A stretch of 64,000 bases of DNA from assembly GCA_025266875.1 (NCBI GenBank), contig JALLLT010000041.1:186001-250000 (forward strand), read 5' to 3'. A program made the position numbers and the translations under genes. The notes below the pieces were generated by a model that worked only from the letters and a program-made list of their open reading frames with translations, searched no databases and had not been told where the DNA came from. Shown piece after piece: positions 44,243-57,262 of the stretch. The DNA is from Fennellomyces sp. T-0311 (lineage: Eukaryota > Mucoromycota > Mucoromycetes > Mucorales > Lichtheimiaceae). Numbering within the stretch: position 1 is the first letter of the stretch; every line of letters begins with the position of its first letter.

Positions 44243-47200
44243 ATGGGTCATAAAAGAGTTACATATGGAATCGGCCTCGTGAAAAAATCGCCTTACAAGG
44301 CTGAAATCCAAGAAATGATTAAAGAATACCGAGACTTACAAAACAAAGACGATCGTGATCGTGCTGCGGCAGTGGGTGTCAATCTTGCTGAACTGATCGT
44401 CGAGCACGTGGAGTGCTTTGACACAGAAACAGAAGAAGCTCAGGAGAGATTGATTGAGAGAGCTCTCAGAGCTTGTGAATACGCGTACCCAATACTTGCT
44501 GCTCGGAAAGAGGATCATCTCAAACAACTGCGCAGCTGCTTGTCTTCTCAGATCAAAATCCTTTCATGGTAGGACGAGCTGCTTATTGATGTAATTATAG
44601 TTTTTGATGGATAGAATGATAGGAGAGGCTGCTTCAGTGACGCCATTGACATTCTCGACGAATTCATTCCACTAATCAACGATGAAGAAGATGACTTGTA
44701 CTTACGTGAAGTGTATCACGAAGTCGCAGGGCTATACTTTTGTCGAGGGTAACAAAGAAACAGTACCTAAAAGGCCATTGAGCTAATTTACCGCATGTAG
44801 TCATAGTGAGGATGCGAAGTTCGATGACTATGACAACGCTTTGCGATTCTATAAACTTGAGCGTAGAAAGCTTGATAGCTTACCAGGTATGCCTTCATAT
44901 ACCCTTTTAACTTTCTGCATAAATTAAGCAACATACTATAGAGGATATCGAGTACTTGGCGGATTGGAAGCGATCTTCAAACTTGAATATGGGCATACTG
45001 GAAGCAAAGGAAGTTGGAAGTTTCGAAAGCGCCATCAAGAACTTGACGACAGCATACAATATGGCACAGGAACTTGGAAAGCGAGAGGAAAAACGAGTAA
45101 CGGTGTGGGAGATGGGCAACGCCTATCGTAATCACGGAAATTTGAAGCAGCTGGTAAAAGCTCAGCAGCAAGAACTTAACCTCATACGACGATACCAATT
45201 TAAAGACAAAGAAGCTCCTTGCCTTGAAGAAATGCGTAAATTTATATGTTCACAGATATGCATATAAGATATCTAACAGCAAAATAGTCCTGACACAGTT
45301 AGAGTTGGGGAACTATGATAAAAGCCGGGAGCTTTATGATGAACTGAAAGGTTCGTGTCATTTCAACTACCGTAAGCTATGCTGCTAATATAAATCTACA
45401 GTTCTCTTGGAAGATAGCGAGGACTCTCTCGAAAATCTAGTAAGTGTAAAATCAAGATAAAAGAAATATGCTTACTGAAAACTTCTTGTAGGAAAGACTT
45501 TCAGACGCAATCAGTATTATACAATCGAGGAAGTTAGCGCTTACGCATCAACCGGAAGTAGCCCTTCTTGCGCCTGTGTATAATAGAGCTGTACTCTATT
45601 TGGAACTTGGTAAGCACTGAAACACAATTCTTGATCCGTAAATCTCATGAAACGGCATCTGCAGGCGAGGAAGAGTACATTAATAAGATGTTCCGTGCTG
45701 CATTAAAGTCAGCTGAAAGTGGAATCAACGAAATCGAAAAAGATTCCAATTTAAAGGAACAGCTAGCCGGTCTGCTTATCGATCTGATGCAATTAAAGGC
45801 CAATACTCTTTGGGCAATCCGTCAATCGGTAAGACTTTTTGTTTGGTAGAATATGGGAAGATCGATTTAACGAAAGCAGACCATCGAAGAATTCGTGAAT
45901 CTCAATGAAGAAATTCTTACCAGCGTCAGACTCCATTGCCAAAACATGGAGCAAAGACTCAAGAATTTTCGAGAAGTGTATGAACGAATGGCTAATTTGT
46001 ACTATTACTTTGAAGACCCCAATAAGTATGAAGAGTGGAGCAACCTACTTAAAAATTGTGAGATTAAGATGATCTCGCTTGGGATTACTGTAAGTTACGT
46101 TGTGCTATCTGAATATCTATATATTTACGTTGGATTAGGATGGGGACATACATCTGGGAATTGAAGATACGGTGCTTAATGAAGAAATCGCCTCGATGCA
46201 TCTATCAGAAGTTAAAGGACCGATGATAGATCTATCGAAAGTTGAAGGAGCGATGGATCCTATTCTAGTAAGTTAGGGGCACGTGGTATGCCGTATATAT
46301 CTTTTTATGGAGTAGCTGTTTACTCACTATTTTCTTTGTATCACAACAAACTAGACTGTGCGTGTGGCGCTTTCGATCAACAACGCCGAAAAGATAGTGT
46401 TTGTGGATGTATTCAGCGATACGAAATGTGTTAGCTGGCTTATGGAACAAGTTGTCCAAAAGGCGTGGGAATCCTATGGTTACGAGGTGATTTTCACCTG
46501 AGACATCATCGTACAGTAACCGGCTGATACAAATCATTTGGTTTTTTTAAGCCCATAATTTATGCGTTACGGACCGAGGAATCTGGAGAGTTAAATCCTC
46601 AAGATCTTATTATCGAAACCATCAATGGAAACTTTGAACGCGTCGACGCGCTTTATGAAGGTAAAAAAAAAAGAAAGTAAGCTTATGCAGTATCAAATCT
46701 CACCATATTTAGGATTTCGTGAGAAAACGCTTTCAGAACTGTATCATAACGCCTGTGTAAGAGAACACGTGTCTCCTAATCGCAATGTGGAACTTGCGCT
46801 TGAAAATCAGGTTCCTGGTGAACTCTTGTTGTCGGATGCATGTAAGCGGGGGATCAATTGTTTTGGTAGCACAGTGACACAAAGCGCTCATGCATTGGCG
46901 TTTAGGCCTTATATCAGATGACGTTGTCGTACTATGCGATCTTTTAAGGCATATGAAACCAGTAACTAAGCTCGATCTTTCCGGCAATGTTTTATGTATG
47001 TTGTGAATCTCAAAAGTTGTGTATGACACTAAATATGATATTACTACACGCAGACGATCATGACATTGTTAACATCTTCCGACACATTAAGGATCTGCAA
47101 CATTTGGATCTTAGCAGTAATCGCATCACCTTGACGACGCTTTTGCAGCTGGCTTATCCAAACCTCCAATCCCTCGCACTCAGCTTTAATCCACTGGGAT

Positions 47201-47772
47201 GCCATGTACTGCCTTTTCTACCAATGTTACTATCAAAATGTCCACGACTGGAATCTCTGGATATGGAATCCTGTAACGTTACCTATACCCCGGTCACGGA
47301 TACCATTCATGAACAGTACCAACGCAACGGTAATGAGGTTCCCTTTTACATTCTAGTACAACTCTAATGAATGTGCAACCATAGAAAATCGACTCGATCA
47401 CATCAACTTTGCATTCAATGAGCTTGGGGACAAAGGTTTACTCGAATGGAAGCCATTACTGGAAAGTGTGCTTCACATCAGCAATAACCTCAAAGTGTAA
47501 ATAAAGCGTATTTCTCGGTATAAAGGACAAGGGTTACTGTTTTTTTTGAATACAGGGCATTCTTCAGAAATTTTTGTAACTATGGACCCATGTCAATAAT
47601 GCACTTGAAGGGGATGCGTCAGACAAGGGATATCGCTTTGTCACTCCTCTTGACCATGTTTACCAAAATATATAGGCAGTTGTCAAGAATACCACCACGT
47701 GCCTATGCCATTTTCGCAGAACTCCTGCTCATTGTATGTGATTATTTTAGCATTGGTACAAAGGGTAGTTGA
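44243..47772 (+). CDS. TONSL: Tonsoku/TONSL homologue (TPR-UBL-LRR)
   Basis: Likely genome-maintenance scaffold acting at damaged replication forks with its partner MMS22L. Seventeen exons: 44243-44568, 44638-44748, 44801-44886, 44942-45235, 45288-45350, 45402-45439, 45492-45609, 45665-45828, 45880-46089, 46139-46267, 46355-46486, 46552-46660, 46713-46841, 46906-46995, 47054-47329, 47385-47496, 47556-47772; about 867 residues. The N-terminal half is TPR repeats (DNALRFYKLERRKLDSLP, FESAIKNLTTAYNMAQELG, GNYDKSRELYDELK). A ubiquitin-like segment follows (TVRVALSINNAEKIVFVDVF), then LRRs (VTKLDLSGNVL, LQHLDLSSNRITL, LQSLALSFNPLG, LESLDMESCNV). No ankyrin repeats are seen, as in plant TSK and unlike animal TONSL. 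The exon 2 start and the last exon are uncertain; the latter overlaps the next gene. Confidence 0.75.
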
Positions 47773-48949
47773 CAGACATGCCGTATTTAGATTACCGGGG
47801 CTACGTTGGTCATATTTGATCTTACATACACTCCAGGTTTGTCGAACTGTGATACGTACGGATACGGGCAAGATAATTAAGAAGCGGATAGATCCTCTAT
47901 ACACCGTACGATTTGGAGACTTTTACACCTATCTGGCACTGGGCGGGTTAATCGCTGTATGGAGCGTATTTGGATTATTGGCCACATCAAAGGTGAGCAC
48001 CTAAAAATACCATTGATCGTGCATTGACAGTGATGATCAGCGCTGGCGCAAAGGGGTCAAGATATACCTGTACACACTCACTGGGCTCAACGGTATCCAG
48101 ATCTGCTTTGGAATCATCCATATTATTCTACTATTTACGTTATATCGAGAACACCTCGTGAGCGCCTGCATGGGACGTCCGGCAGGCAGATACTTCTGGT
48201 CGTCGCTTGGATACATTAACGATGAAGAAGAGGAGGAACTGATGAATGAATGCATACTACGCTGGTCGACGTTTGCTGTGCAACGGACACTGGTCTGGGC
48301 AGTATTCAGTGCTATTCTCATACTTTCGACCACGTTGATCAACCGATACCATCTCTCCCTCTCGCTTGCACACCATCAAGAGATTGAAGCCTCTGGGTGG
48401 CCAGACCAAGTAGTGAAGCCTATTGTGACAGTGATGCGGAGCAGTGAAAGTAGTACACCAGGGAAGAGCAGAGGCAGTACGCCACCGCCTGGGTATTGGG
48501 AAGTCAACAAAGAAGATGATGCCAATTACGAGCAACGCGAGCGATTATACAGCGAAATATCACGACGACGCGATCATCGTATCCATAGTCATTACCAGCT
48601 CCCGTCGGCTAACTCGTCGACCAACACATCCGTACATCCACTGGATCGGACAGAGCACAGCGAAGAGGATCAAGAGGATGTATATGTGCCTCCATCGCCG
48701 CCTCCAGCAAGAAGGTCGACAAGCAGTGATCCAATGCCATCGGACATGCCATCGTCGTCGGAGAAAATGGACTACGATTTGTTTCGGAGCCGACAGCACC
48801 GTTTGAGCGTGCACCATGATGATGCTGAAACCATCGGCGCAATGTCCCGACGGCGCAACAAGCCGCAATGGTTTCAGGATGAGCACGAAACACTGCTAGA
48901 GGACGACGATAGCAACGACGACGATGTAGATGATCATCATGCTCGTTAG
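47705..48949 (+). CDS. Four-TM membrane protein with acidic Ser/Pro-rich tail
   Basis: Two exons, 47705-47992 and 48041-48949, give 398 residues. I do not recognise a family. About four hydrophobic helices are visible: near the start (SLYVIILALVQ), FYTYLALGGLIAVWSVFGLLA, IQICFGIIHIILLFTLY and TLVWAVFSAILILSTTLI. The last roughly 200 residues are polar and disordered, with SSSTPGKS, PPSPPPARRSTSSD and an acidic end LEDDDSNDDDVDD, so a cytosolic regulatory tail is likely. The 48-nt intron was chosen because it ends with a CATTGAC branch site and keeps RWRKGVKIYLYTL in frame. The start codon lies inside the last exon of the Tonsoku homologue in another frame, an unusual same-strand overlap of 68 bases; a later start is possible. 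Confidence 0.7.
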
Positions 48950-49104
48950 GATTTTATGGGCAAGGAATATAATAGAAATAGACAAAAAGTACACGGGCTA
49001 ATATGGAAGTATGGTTGGATGGGCGGAGGGCGAAGAGAAAGAGAAGGGGAGATAGCAGGAATGCGTGTTTTTTGATGCGGAGGAAATGATGCAAAAATTT
49101 TCGT

Positions 49105-50292
49105 CTATCGGAATGAGTCTTTGAGTTCTCGTAAGGTTGCCAGTGTTTCGACGGGGTCGCTTTTTCCGGCGAACAGTTGCAGTGATTGCTCGTTGACTCG
49201 CAAAAACGGGTTGTACATTTTTTCTTGTGCAATGGTGGACGGAACCGTAATGGTCTTGTCCTGACACCAGGCCCATTTGGCCATCAATGCCTCGTTCTGC
49301 GGCTCCACCGTCAGTGCAAACTACGATTCGGGGTCAGCGCATCATGTTCCCCCACATGTTTCACTGTTTTTACCTTGAGGTTGTTTCTGGTATACTCGTG
49401 GCCACAGTAGACCCAGGTGTCGTCTGGAAGCTTGGTGATAACATGGAAAAGGATCCGGTACATATCACGTGCATCGCCTTCGAAGAACTTTCCTATTCCG
49501 GCAATAAATAGAGTGCTATTTTTTTTGGCTTGTGAGTATTTCCGTATACAATGAGCAAAAAAAAATAACTCACTCTCCGGTAAAGACGGCTTTTTCGTTT
49601 GTTGCTGGATCGACAACATAGTAACACACGTGGCCCTTTGTGTGGCACGGCGTATGCAGTGGAGTGATCTCCAACGAGCCCAGTTTAAACTCTTCGTGAT
49701 CTTTGCACACATAGTTGATTTCTGGAATTCTTGCGTCCGCACCATACACAGCAAGCCCTGGCTTTTTCGCTTAAAAGGTGTGTGAGTCGAATAAGGGCTA
49801 TTTGTGTCACTTGGATCCCACTTTTTTTTCCAAAACCTTCACCCCCAAACTTCTGCGTCCCCCCCGTTTTGCCGAAGCAAACTCAAAACATACCAACTAA
49901 TTCAATGTTGCCGCCTGCGTGATCCCAGTGATGATGCGTGATAAAAACACTATTGACAAAAAAAAGGAGAGCAACCGTATGTTTATGGGAATGTTCGATA
50001 ATTGACACAAACAAAACAATAAATACCTTGAAAGTTTCGCCCCAGTTTGGCTGATTACGTTTAAAATCTTGATAGGCTCTACCCTATGCATCAACATCAG
50101 TAATCATCGTACTCTTGCCCCCACACCCGCACTTTCTCCTGCCCCATCCCAATGCCAATAGGAGATCGCTGCGCCCACCCCCAGCAAACACCACGCTACG
50201 TACGGATCAATGACAGCCGCCTCTTTTGTCTTGTCATCAATCAAGATGTACGAATAGTTGTCCTCCAATACGCCAATAGGGATGATTTTCAT
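49105..50292 (-). CDS. GLO2: Hydroxyacylglutathione hydrolase (glyoxalase II)
   Basis: Hydrolyses S-lactoylglutathione to lactate and glutathione, the second step of methylglyoxal detoxification. Six minus-strand exons: 50292-50204, 50083-50027, 49949-49894, 49769-49574, 49515-49374, 49320-49105, giving 251 residues. The metallo-beta-lactamase site is intact: [10 protein letters not shown] with His54, His56, Asp58 and His59, later His in [12 protein letters not shown], the Asp/His of [15 protein letters not shown], and YCGHEYT. The C-terminal helical domain contains the glutathione-binding NPFLRV pattern. No targeting peptide precedes [15 protein letters not shown], so a cytosolic enzyme is expected. 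Confidence 0.95.
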
Positions 50293-50821
50293 GGTGCGAT
50301 GGAAGAATAAAGGAAAAGAAAAAGGGAAAAATTTGGTGTGAGAGAAAACGGAAAGAAGGCAGACGCTCTTAGCTTTGCTAGACTTGTCAATTGTTATATA
50401 TATCTGCGCGCTTAATAGAAGTTTCTTCGTTGGAAAATTGTGATCCTGGCAAAGGTCCGATTTGCTCGTATGAACCTGCTTCAAAGTGCCTCTGAGTGCT
50501 GGCCAATAGGATCGCTCCCATAACGATAACGACAGCATCGGCTTTTCAACCACTCCCTTCGTCTCCTTGTACCTTTGACAGCCCAAAATATGTCCATCGT
50601 GCGCGTTCAAGCCATCGAGCCGAATAGTATGCATGCCGGTTTCCATGGCACCCAAGATGCCCAAGGTCTGCGTTACTATGGTTCCACGGGCGAAAGAGAA
50701 AACGCATGCCCGCTCTTTTTTGACAATAATGCCGCATGTGGTTAAACGGGATTTGCTTTATCACATGAGTTTTTTTTATTATTACAACGGAGTGTTCCTT
50801 TAATTCTCGAAGCCTGTCCCT
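50293..50821. other. Promoter region of glyoxalase II, 3' of NDUFB8
   Basis: A stretch of about 530 bases with no convincing gene. A TATATATA run near 50394-50402 may serve as the TATA region of glyoxalase II. Confidence 0.5.
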
Positions 50822-51479
50822 TTATTCTTCTCCAGCGCGAGCCTAACGGGGAAAAATCTGCGTTTGAGTATACGGAGAAACCTCTGCCATCCCCTTTGCC
50901 TATATCACTTACTCCGCGAGGTCTAACGTCGTTTTCACGTGCTCCCAATTCGATCTTCAAGCCGTCATAGGGATAGGTGCGCTTGACCTAATGTTCGCAA
51001 CATATCAATGCAAGCTGCATATGTATTTGGAATGACTTACCGCTGGGCGCTCTGCGGTGTGCGTGTATACATAGTACGAGAAGCCCGTCAGCGCTGTCGC
51101 AAACAGACCCAATTGAGCCAAGGCCTTGTATGGGCTGTAGGTATGAAGATCAGGTGCCCAGACACCAAACAATTCATCTTCTTCATGAACCTAATCATAA
51201 AAAAACCAAAACCAATAAATGACTCGTCTCGTGTGTATAAAATCATAACGGTCATACGGGCTCGCCAAAGTTACGCTTATCTTGGGGATCCCACCAGCCA
51301 AAGGGACCACGGGCTTGTGTACTCCATCGGGGAAGGTTGGGGTAATCGCCGATTTGGGGATCTTCGATGACTTCACCAGTGTTCAAGGTGGATTGGGCGC
51401 GAACCGATGCGGCCATGAAGGCAGGTTGTTGAGCTGCCAGACGCGCGCTGAACAATCGTGTCGAGGTGCGCAAAGCCAT
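50822..51479 (-). CDS. NDUFB8: Mitochondrial complex I subunit NDUFB8-like
   Basis: Accessory membrane-arm subunit of NADH:ubiquinone oxidoreductase. Four minus-strand exons: 51479-51258, 51190-51041, 50987-50913, 50842-50822, 155 residues. The N-terminus (MALRTSTRLFSARLAAQQ) is a typical mitochondrial presequence, rich in Arg/Ser and free of acidic residues. The family core is clear: IGDYPNLPRWSTQARGPFGW, DPQDKRNFGEPVHEEDE, then VWAPDLHTYSPYKALAQLG leading into one TM helix, and RPAVKRTYPYDGLKIELG. The last seven-codon exon was chosen because a GTAAGT donor and a pyrimidine-rich CCCCGTTAG acceptor yield a short ARAGEE-stop end, while reading through gives an unlike tail. Confidence 0.87.
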
Positions 51480-51638
51480 TATTATTTTGAAAGCACTTTG
51501 CTTGGTTGCTACACAAACGCCAGCGTTGTTTGGGAAACCCACACCATTGTGACTCGCAACCGTGACGCAACCAAAATTAATGCATGGATTTTATGGCGTT
51601 GCTAGGTTACTTGACTTTATTTCAGAATCAATTGTTTT

Positions 51639-54223
51639 TTACTCTCGATTTTCATCTAACGAAATGTAGCCTTGACGACGCTCCTTCCACCAGCGCCAGC
51701 CATAATAACCAAGAGCAGCCAGCACTGCTGCCCCAAGAAGCACACCAATGACAATGAGTAAAACTGCCCACCAGGGTAATCCTCTTCCGCCACTGATATC
51801 GGTAGGAAGCAGCACGCGGTCAATTTCAATGACTCCTCCGTTATTGGTTGCTCGACCCAAGTTGACGACATCAGCTGAATGACTATCACCCTTGACTTGG
51901 ACCGTATATCCAGCATCCACCTTCTTCATAACGATCTTTTCGTCAGAAAGGAGTGACTCGAACTCGACACCGTTGCCATCGACATCTGAGTGCGTATCAT
52001 CGCTATCATCGCCCTCGTCATCAAAATAGCTACTCAGTCTGCTCACTTGGCCTGGCTCCAGCGACATGCGTGGGATCGCCACAGGTAAAACATGGAGCCT
52101 AGCAATACGCAACAACTGTTCTGGATTCTGCAACAATTCGGTAACGTTCAACTTGGCAAATGCTCGATCACTCGGTGCAAGAATCGTGTAGGGCTCGTCC
52201 AATCGATCCAAAATGTGTTCTGAGATGTTGGTCTTGCTAAGCAGGGTCACAAAGCTATTTGTGTTTTCAGCCAGCAAAAGATCTCGATTGGTAACCTTCA
52301 AGGTAACAGGGATCTCGACGCGATCAACCTTGTGGATCACGCCGTTCGACACAAGCAAGTCCGATCGAACTACTTTGCCGATGACAGAGCGATCGCTACC
52401 ATCACCTGCACCTGTGCCACGGATGTACAAGTTGCCATCATCAGTCTTGTTCACGTTGAGTTCCGTTCCAGCAAGCGTAGGTGCGCGATGTTCACCCTTG
52501 GTTGTTTCATTGAGATAGTATAACTCGTTCTTGATGGCGTGGAACTTGATGACGTCGGCCAGCTTGTCTTGTGAACTGGGCTGCAGCAAGTGCTTGGTCA
52601 AAATACCAAGGCGGGCAAATGCCTTGTTGGTTGGAGCAAACAATGTAATACCCTCTGCACTTCTGATATCGTCGGCAGCCCCTGATGCGTATAAACTAGC
52701 GACGAATGTGGAAAGGTCGAGGTTCAACGGGAGTCGACTGAGTGGATCACGTGGCAATGCGAGCGATCGTGATACGGGATAGATGATGCTGTTGTCAACG
52801 GGAACTATTGAAACGTATTAGAAAATGGATCATCATTGCTTTTCCAACCGCTTTTACCTGGATTGCCGATGAGACTAGCTCGATCAAACTGGACAGATTT
52901 TTTCATTGCATTCACCGGCTTTTGTGTCTGCTCGATGACATGAACAATAAGGCGCTGTTTGCTATCGCCGCCTAAATGATCGCTCGATTCTGTCCTGAGG
53001 AGCTCACCATCCGTAAAGTTATCGAGATCATATTTCTTGGCCACAATGTGATACTTGAGCCATGATCGAATCATGTTTCGTGGAACATCGCTTTCATCCA
53101 ACTCCTCGTTGGGTGGTGCAATGACAGTATATGCATCATTGGTCTTGAGATAGTGTTCAAGCCCATGTCCTTCGAGTAAAGAGACAAACTTGGTCGCATT
53201 CAAGCCAATCAGTGTCTTGCGTACATCCATCTTCAAGAAGTCTCGATCCTTTGGCAAGATGGATTTTTCGACCAAGTGGATGACACCTAGCGACATGTCA
53301 ATGGTACTAAAATATGATATCATCATTATGAAATTTTACCATTGCTTGCCAGGATATCCGTTTTGAGAACTTTAGCGCCATTGACAGTGACCTCATTGTT
53401 TTTATCCAGCATGATTTCTAGTGGCTCCCCTTGCAAAGTCTCCAGCTGTGTCTTTCCTGTTGGAATCTCGCCAAAGTAGAGCACTTTATCTGCAATTTGG
53501 TGACGCAGGACTTGAGCAAGGTCGGTCCGAGCGGCCGAATGATTGAGGTAGGCCTTCTCAGGATCTGTCAAATCGCCAAGAACGTCTTGAGTGGCGAAAA
53601 TAGTGTAACCGGTCGCACGTTTCAACTCGGTCGTAATATGGGCTTTTTCGGCCAGGTCGCTAAATTCATGCAGTTGATCACACTCCGCCATTGTTTGGTC
53701 TAGAATAATTGTACGATGATTACTACAACGTACTGCTAAAGATATTTTCTCTTCGTATACCCAAATCTTTCGGGGGCGTCAGCAGTCCATTGATGACCTG
53801 GATTACTCCATTATCGGCGTGCACATCTGGATCCACGATTTCGACGTTTGGGGCAGGTGACCACTTGTTGTTGTCGTTATTGGTCATTTTTATTTTTTGA
53901 GATTTTCCGTCTTCAGTGTAGCTTGTATCGAGCAATTCTCCTTCATAAAAGTCATCGGTTTGGATGGCTCTCGGCAAAATGTGATATAGCAATTGAGCAC
54001 GCGTCATACGCTCGGCTGCCTGGTTGAAAGCTTCGTTGGCAGGTGCAAATACCGTGGCTTCTCGATATTGATCGAGATCTTGCAGTAGATCCGTCTTTTT
54101 GAGTTGTCGCACGAGAACCTTGAACTTATCATCGGCCTCGAGGGTCTCGACAATGGTTTTCGCGGTAGCCACAGCGCTCCACACCACAATACAGAATTTT
54201 AGCAATAGCCAACGATTCATCAT
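51639..54223 (-). CDS. Five-FAS1 fasciclin-type cell-surface protein
   Basis: Large secretory-pathway protein of 805 residues. Four minus-strand exons: 54223-53761, 53699-53340, 53286-52858, 52804-51639. It opens with a signal peptide (WLLLKFCIVVWSAVATA), and five FAS1 domains follow, each with the H1/H2 patterns: YREATVFAPANEAF with VIQVINGLL, GYTIFATQDV with SNGVIHLVEKSIL, AYTVIAPPNEEL, GITLFAPTNKAF with SNGVIHKVDRVEI, and PYTILAPSDRAF with GGVIEIDRVLL. It ends in one TM helix (LPWWAVLLIVIGVLLGAAVLAAL) and a short basic cytosolic tail with RRQGYISLDENRE. FAS1 proteins mediate adhesion or act in vacuole/autophagy membranes in fungi; the architecture resembles yeast Ylr001c/ S. pombe Fsc1. 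A vacuolar or surface location is therefore equally plausible. Confidence 0.93.
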
Positions 54224-55221
54224 AATGGTCGGAATAAAAGAGAAAAGGAGTAATTGATTTTTCCTTCTCCTGTGAACACCCTAGCTATATACTAGTTATT
54301 TTGCAAGGGATTTTTTTTAGCTGCCATGATGTTTCGATGATGTCTCTTTTCGATCGCGCACCTGTTATAGGCTTGAAATCCAGATATGCATTAAATTTTC
54401 AGGTTCCCCCCATGCTTTCCGTTCTTGCTGACCTAGTTTGGGCACGTCTCCCCCGATTCTCTTTTTCTGGGCAGCAGTAATGAAGCTGGTACTCAAAATC
54501 ACTTTGATATACATGATATTCGCATAAAGGTGTCCGAAGGCTGAGTTGACTACAGCATTATTGTCAAAAGCCAATATCGGATCCGAGGTATGACCGATTG
54601 GTGACATTACTTTTGGCAAAACTGGCCACGTGTCGTTTACTGTTCAGGAAACAAAATTTCCGTACAGTACCCAGCCTACGGGTAACGAGAGTTGCACAGA
54701 TCGCTGCGCCATGGCACAGCACACTTCCTTAGATATATTCGCATTATATGCAGCTTATGAAAGCATATACATTCCCATTTGGTTTAAGAAAGTAGACGAT
54801 ATACGTATTTCTAATTTCTATTACTATGGGCTGCGGATTGATCAGCCAGAAAAACAGACATCATACTTGTATAACGGCTCATGGCCAGATATAGCTTATA
54901 AGTACGGACACGTTAGAACACTCAAGCAAAGAATTTACTTCAATCTAGAGAATTTTCTGTTATTTTGACTTATACAAATTGGGCATATCCTTCGTAAGCT
55001 GACAGATCGGATATTCTTACCCGTATAAAACACGACAATTGGTCTGCGAACAATTTTTATTTTACCTCCCCCTTTGTTGTCGAGAAATCGACACATAGAG
55101 CAAGCAATACTAACAAGGTGGACGAAAAGTTGATACAGTCTCTTCCTATTACCGAAGGTCATTATCGTGCGTGCAACGATGTTGCGAAATTAGACCATAC
55201 ATACTTTTCGGGATCAAATGC
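54224..55221. other. Intergenic, 5' of the FAS1 gene
   Basis: No supported gene. A 112-codon plus frame at 54630-54968 is compositionally odd (Tyr-rich) and matches nothing I know. Confidence 0.5.
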
Positions 55222-57262
55222 TTTATGATACAATCGATACCTGATGTAAACGACAGGAGTCTTGGCGTCATTCTAACCAATATGCAAGCCCACTACGGTC
55301 TCAGTTAATACACGGTACCTATCATTTTTCGGTGCAATACTGCTGGATAGGTGTTTTGTATGCTTCGCTACATTTTTCCCTAAAGATTTCTAGTAGGCTA
55401 ATTAGGTATGTATAGCAGCCTTAATTAATGGATACGTATCTGTTCAGATACTTTTCACAACTCAGAACTAGAATTATGAGTGTGTGCTCCGTTGTCATCG
55501 GGTTCCCGGTGAGACTGTTTGTTGTTCTATTCCTTGAAATGGGCGTCTTTATGGCTACTATTGGATTTAGAATGACTCTGATACATGCTGCGGCCAATAT
55601 CGTGTGTGGAGAAATGTCGTACGCTGTTGTTATGCTAAGCTTTTTGCATAGTAGAGTATTTTTACTATATGTTAAAAAAACTAAACTCTCTACTATACTT
55701 TTAGCGTTATGGTATAGTAGCATCTCCTGACAGGATGAATTCAAAGTTCGATCGATAGAGGCGCCAAAGAAGTAGGAAGGCAGTGATCTGTTCAAGAAGG
55801 GCTCCTTGCTTGAACACGCTTTTTGACGTACAGAAAGGTAGTATGCATGCGTATATATGTTATTAAAGGAATGAATTCAAGCGCTTATGGTATATTACCA
55901 CTTCGGCAAGGTTCAATTCAATTGCTTAAATTCGGAGAAGGTTAGCAGACCCCCCTCTGCTTCAAGTCTTCCGAGGTTTTTAGTAAACCAATTTATGCCG
56001 TCGATATAACGATTTGATCTCTATCAAAACAGACTTTGTAAGGAATGTATGACTACAATTTACACACATGAGTAACAAGCATACGCAGTCATTCGTCCAG
56101 CGCGTGCAGAATCTTGTTCAGGATAACAACTAAAATATTCAGGGCATGAAAAGGGGACAGGCAGACCTTTTGAGACTCTTACTATATTGCAGGAATTAAA
56201 AGAAAGATGCATTACAACAGGATTACAGCAAGGTATTCATATTTTGATATGAAGTGCGGTTACATCAAATTGGAGATATTTTTGATACGTATGTCAATTG
56301 CGGAAACGGATATAAGTACCTTGTTGCCTTAATGGGTATCATCTGGCAACACCAGCCGTGACAAATGCCTTTTCGCTACTTGTCGACTCTTCCCTACGGC
56401 GTATTATTCTCAAAAATGACAATCTGTTACAAACTAGTATATATCCGCAATGTCTGGAACTCCTTTGCGGGGTATAACTGTGAGAAAAAACGTACTTGAC
56501 GCTTGGTATCTTCTCCTAGATTCTCTCTTCTAAAAGTCCAACGCCACATGTTTCCGTCGAATTAATGCAGCTGTCGTGTCTCTTGAACAGCTGTACGTAA
56601 CGGTTTCCTTCGTCTCCTGGGACAGCATTGGTAGTCTTTTTCCAATGGCAGCCATAACGTTCTACCTGCAAGGAAGAAAGCGCAGGTTTGGTAGGATTTG
56701 CCACAACAGGTTCTGACGAAAAGCTACTGGTGTATGGCAATCTCGTGATGACTATTGTCATGACGTTGATTCTATGGTTTATATGCTACCTCGAGGTCAA
56801 CGCAACAGGTAAGCAAAGAAATAGGAAGTCTACTTTTTGTGGATCTAGCGCTGACTAATTTTTAACACTAGCGATTCCAGGAGTCATGCTTAGGCGAATT
56901 CCCTACGACGATATCAATGGCCCATAGATTGTACCTACACACCTCTACGCGACATGCGCCGGGCTTTTAGCTGCTGAACGAAGTTGCAGCATTTTCTCTT
57001 TATCATCATTTTGCTTTTACTTATTTTACACACTATTTTTCATATGCAGGAATTGCGCTCTTCCTCCATGCTTCTGGTGTGCTCATTGGCTCTAAAGGTG
57101 TAGAGGTCATGTTATCGTTCTGTATTGCAAGCTCAGCTACCATATTAATCTTATGGCATTTCATTCCTCATCAACAATCTCATACTGAACTTTCGGCCAA
57201 GTTCAAGATGTTGACGGTACGTATCCGAGGTCGCCGACACCAACAACAGGAGTCATTCAATT
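55222..57262 (+). pseudogene. Dead paralogue of the downstream MFS transporter
   Basis: Two blocks match the intact gene at 57618-59424. The first (about 55222-55650) corresponds to its exons 1-2: in place of a run like DSNLGIILPSMKAHYGLS it reads DRSLGVILTNMQAHYGLS then a stop, and later MATIGFRMTLIHAAANIVCGEMSYA. The second (about 56681-57262) matches exons 5-7, including GSKGVEVMLSFCIASSATIL and the C-terminal AKFKMLTVRIRG. Splice donors around 55650 and 56810 are still recognisable. The central loop exon is missing or replaced by about 1 kb of unrelated sequence, and several stops and frameshifts occur. Local duplication followed by decay explains the arrangement. Confidence 0.8.

Noticed and set aside
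50104..50664. 186-codon minus frame across the glyoxalase II promoter
   Set aside because: Overlaps exon 1 and its leader; the upstream part is compositionally random.
53307..53339. A 33-nt intron in the FAS1 gene ending at TTTTAG
   Set aside because: Too short and breaks the frame; using the next acceptor (CGCTAG) gives 53 nt and restores SNGVIHLVEKS.
54630..54968. 112-codon Tyr-rich frame
   Set aside because: Starts without support and has no homology cues; likely random in AT-rich DNA.
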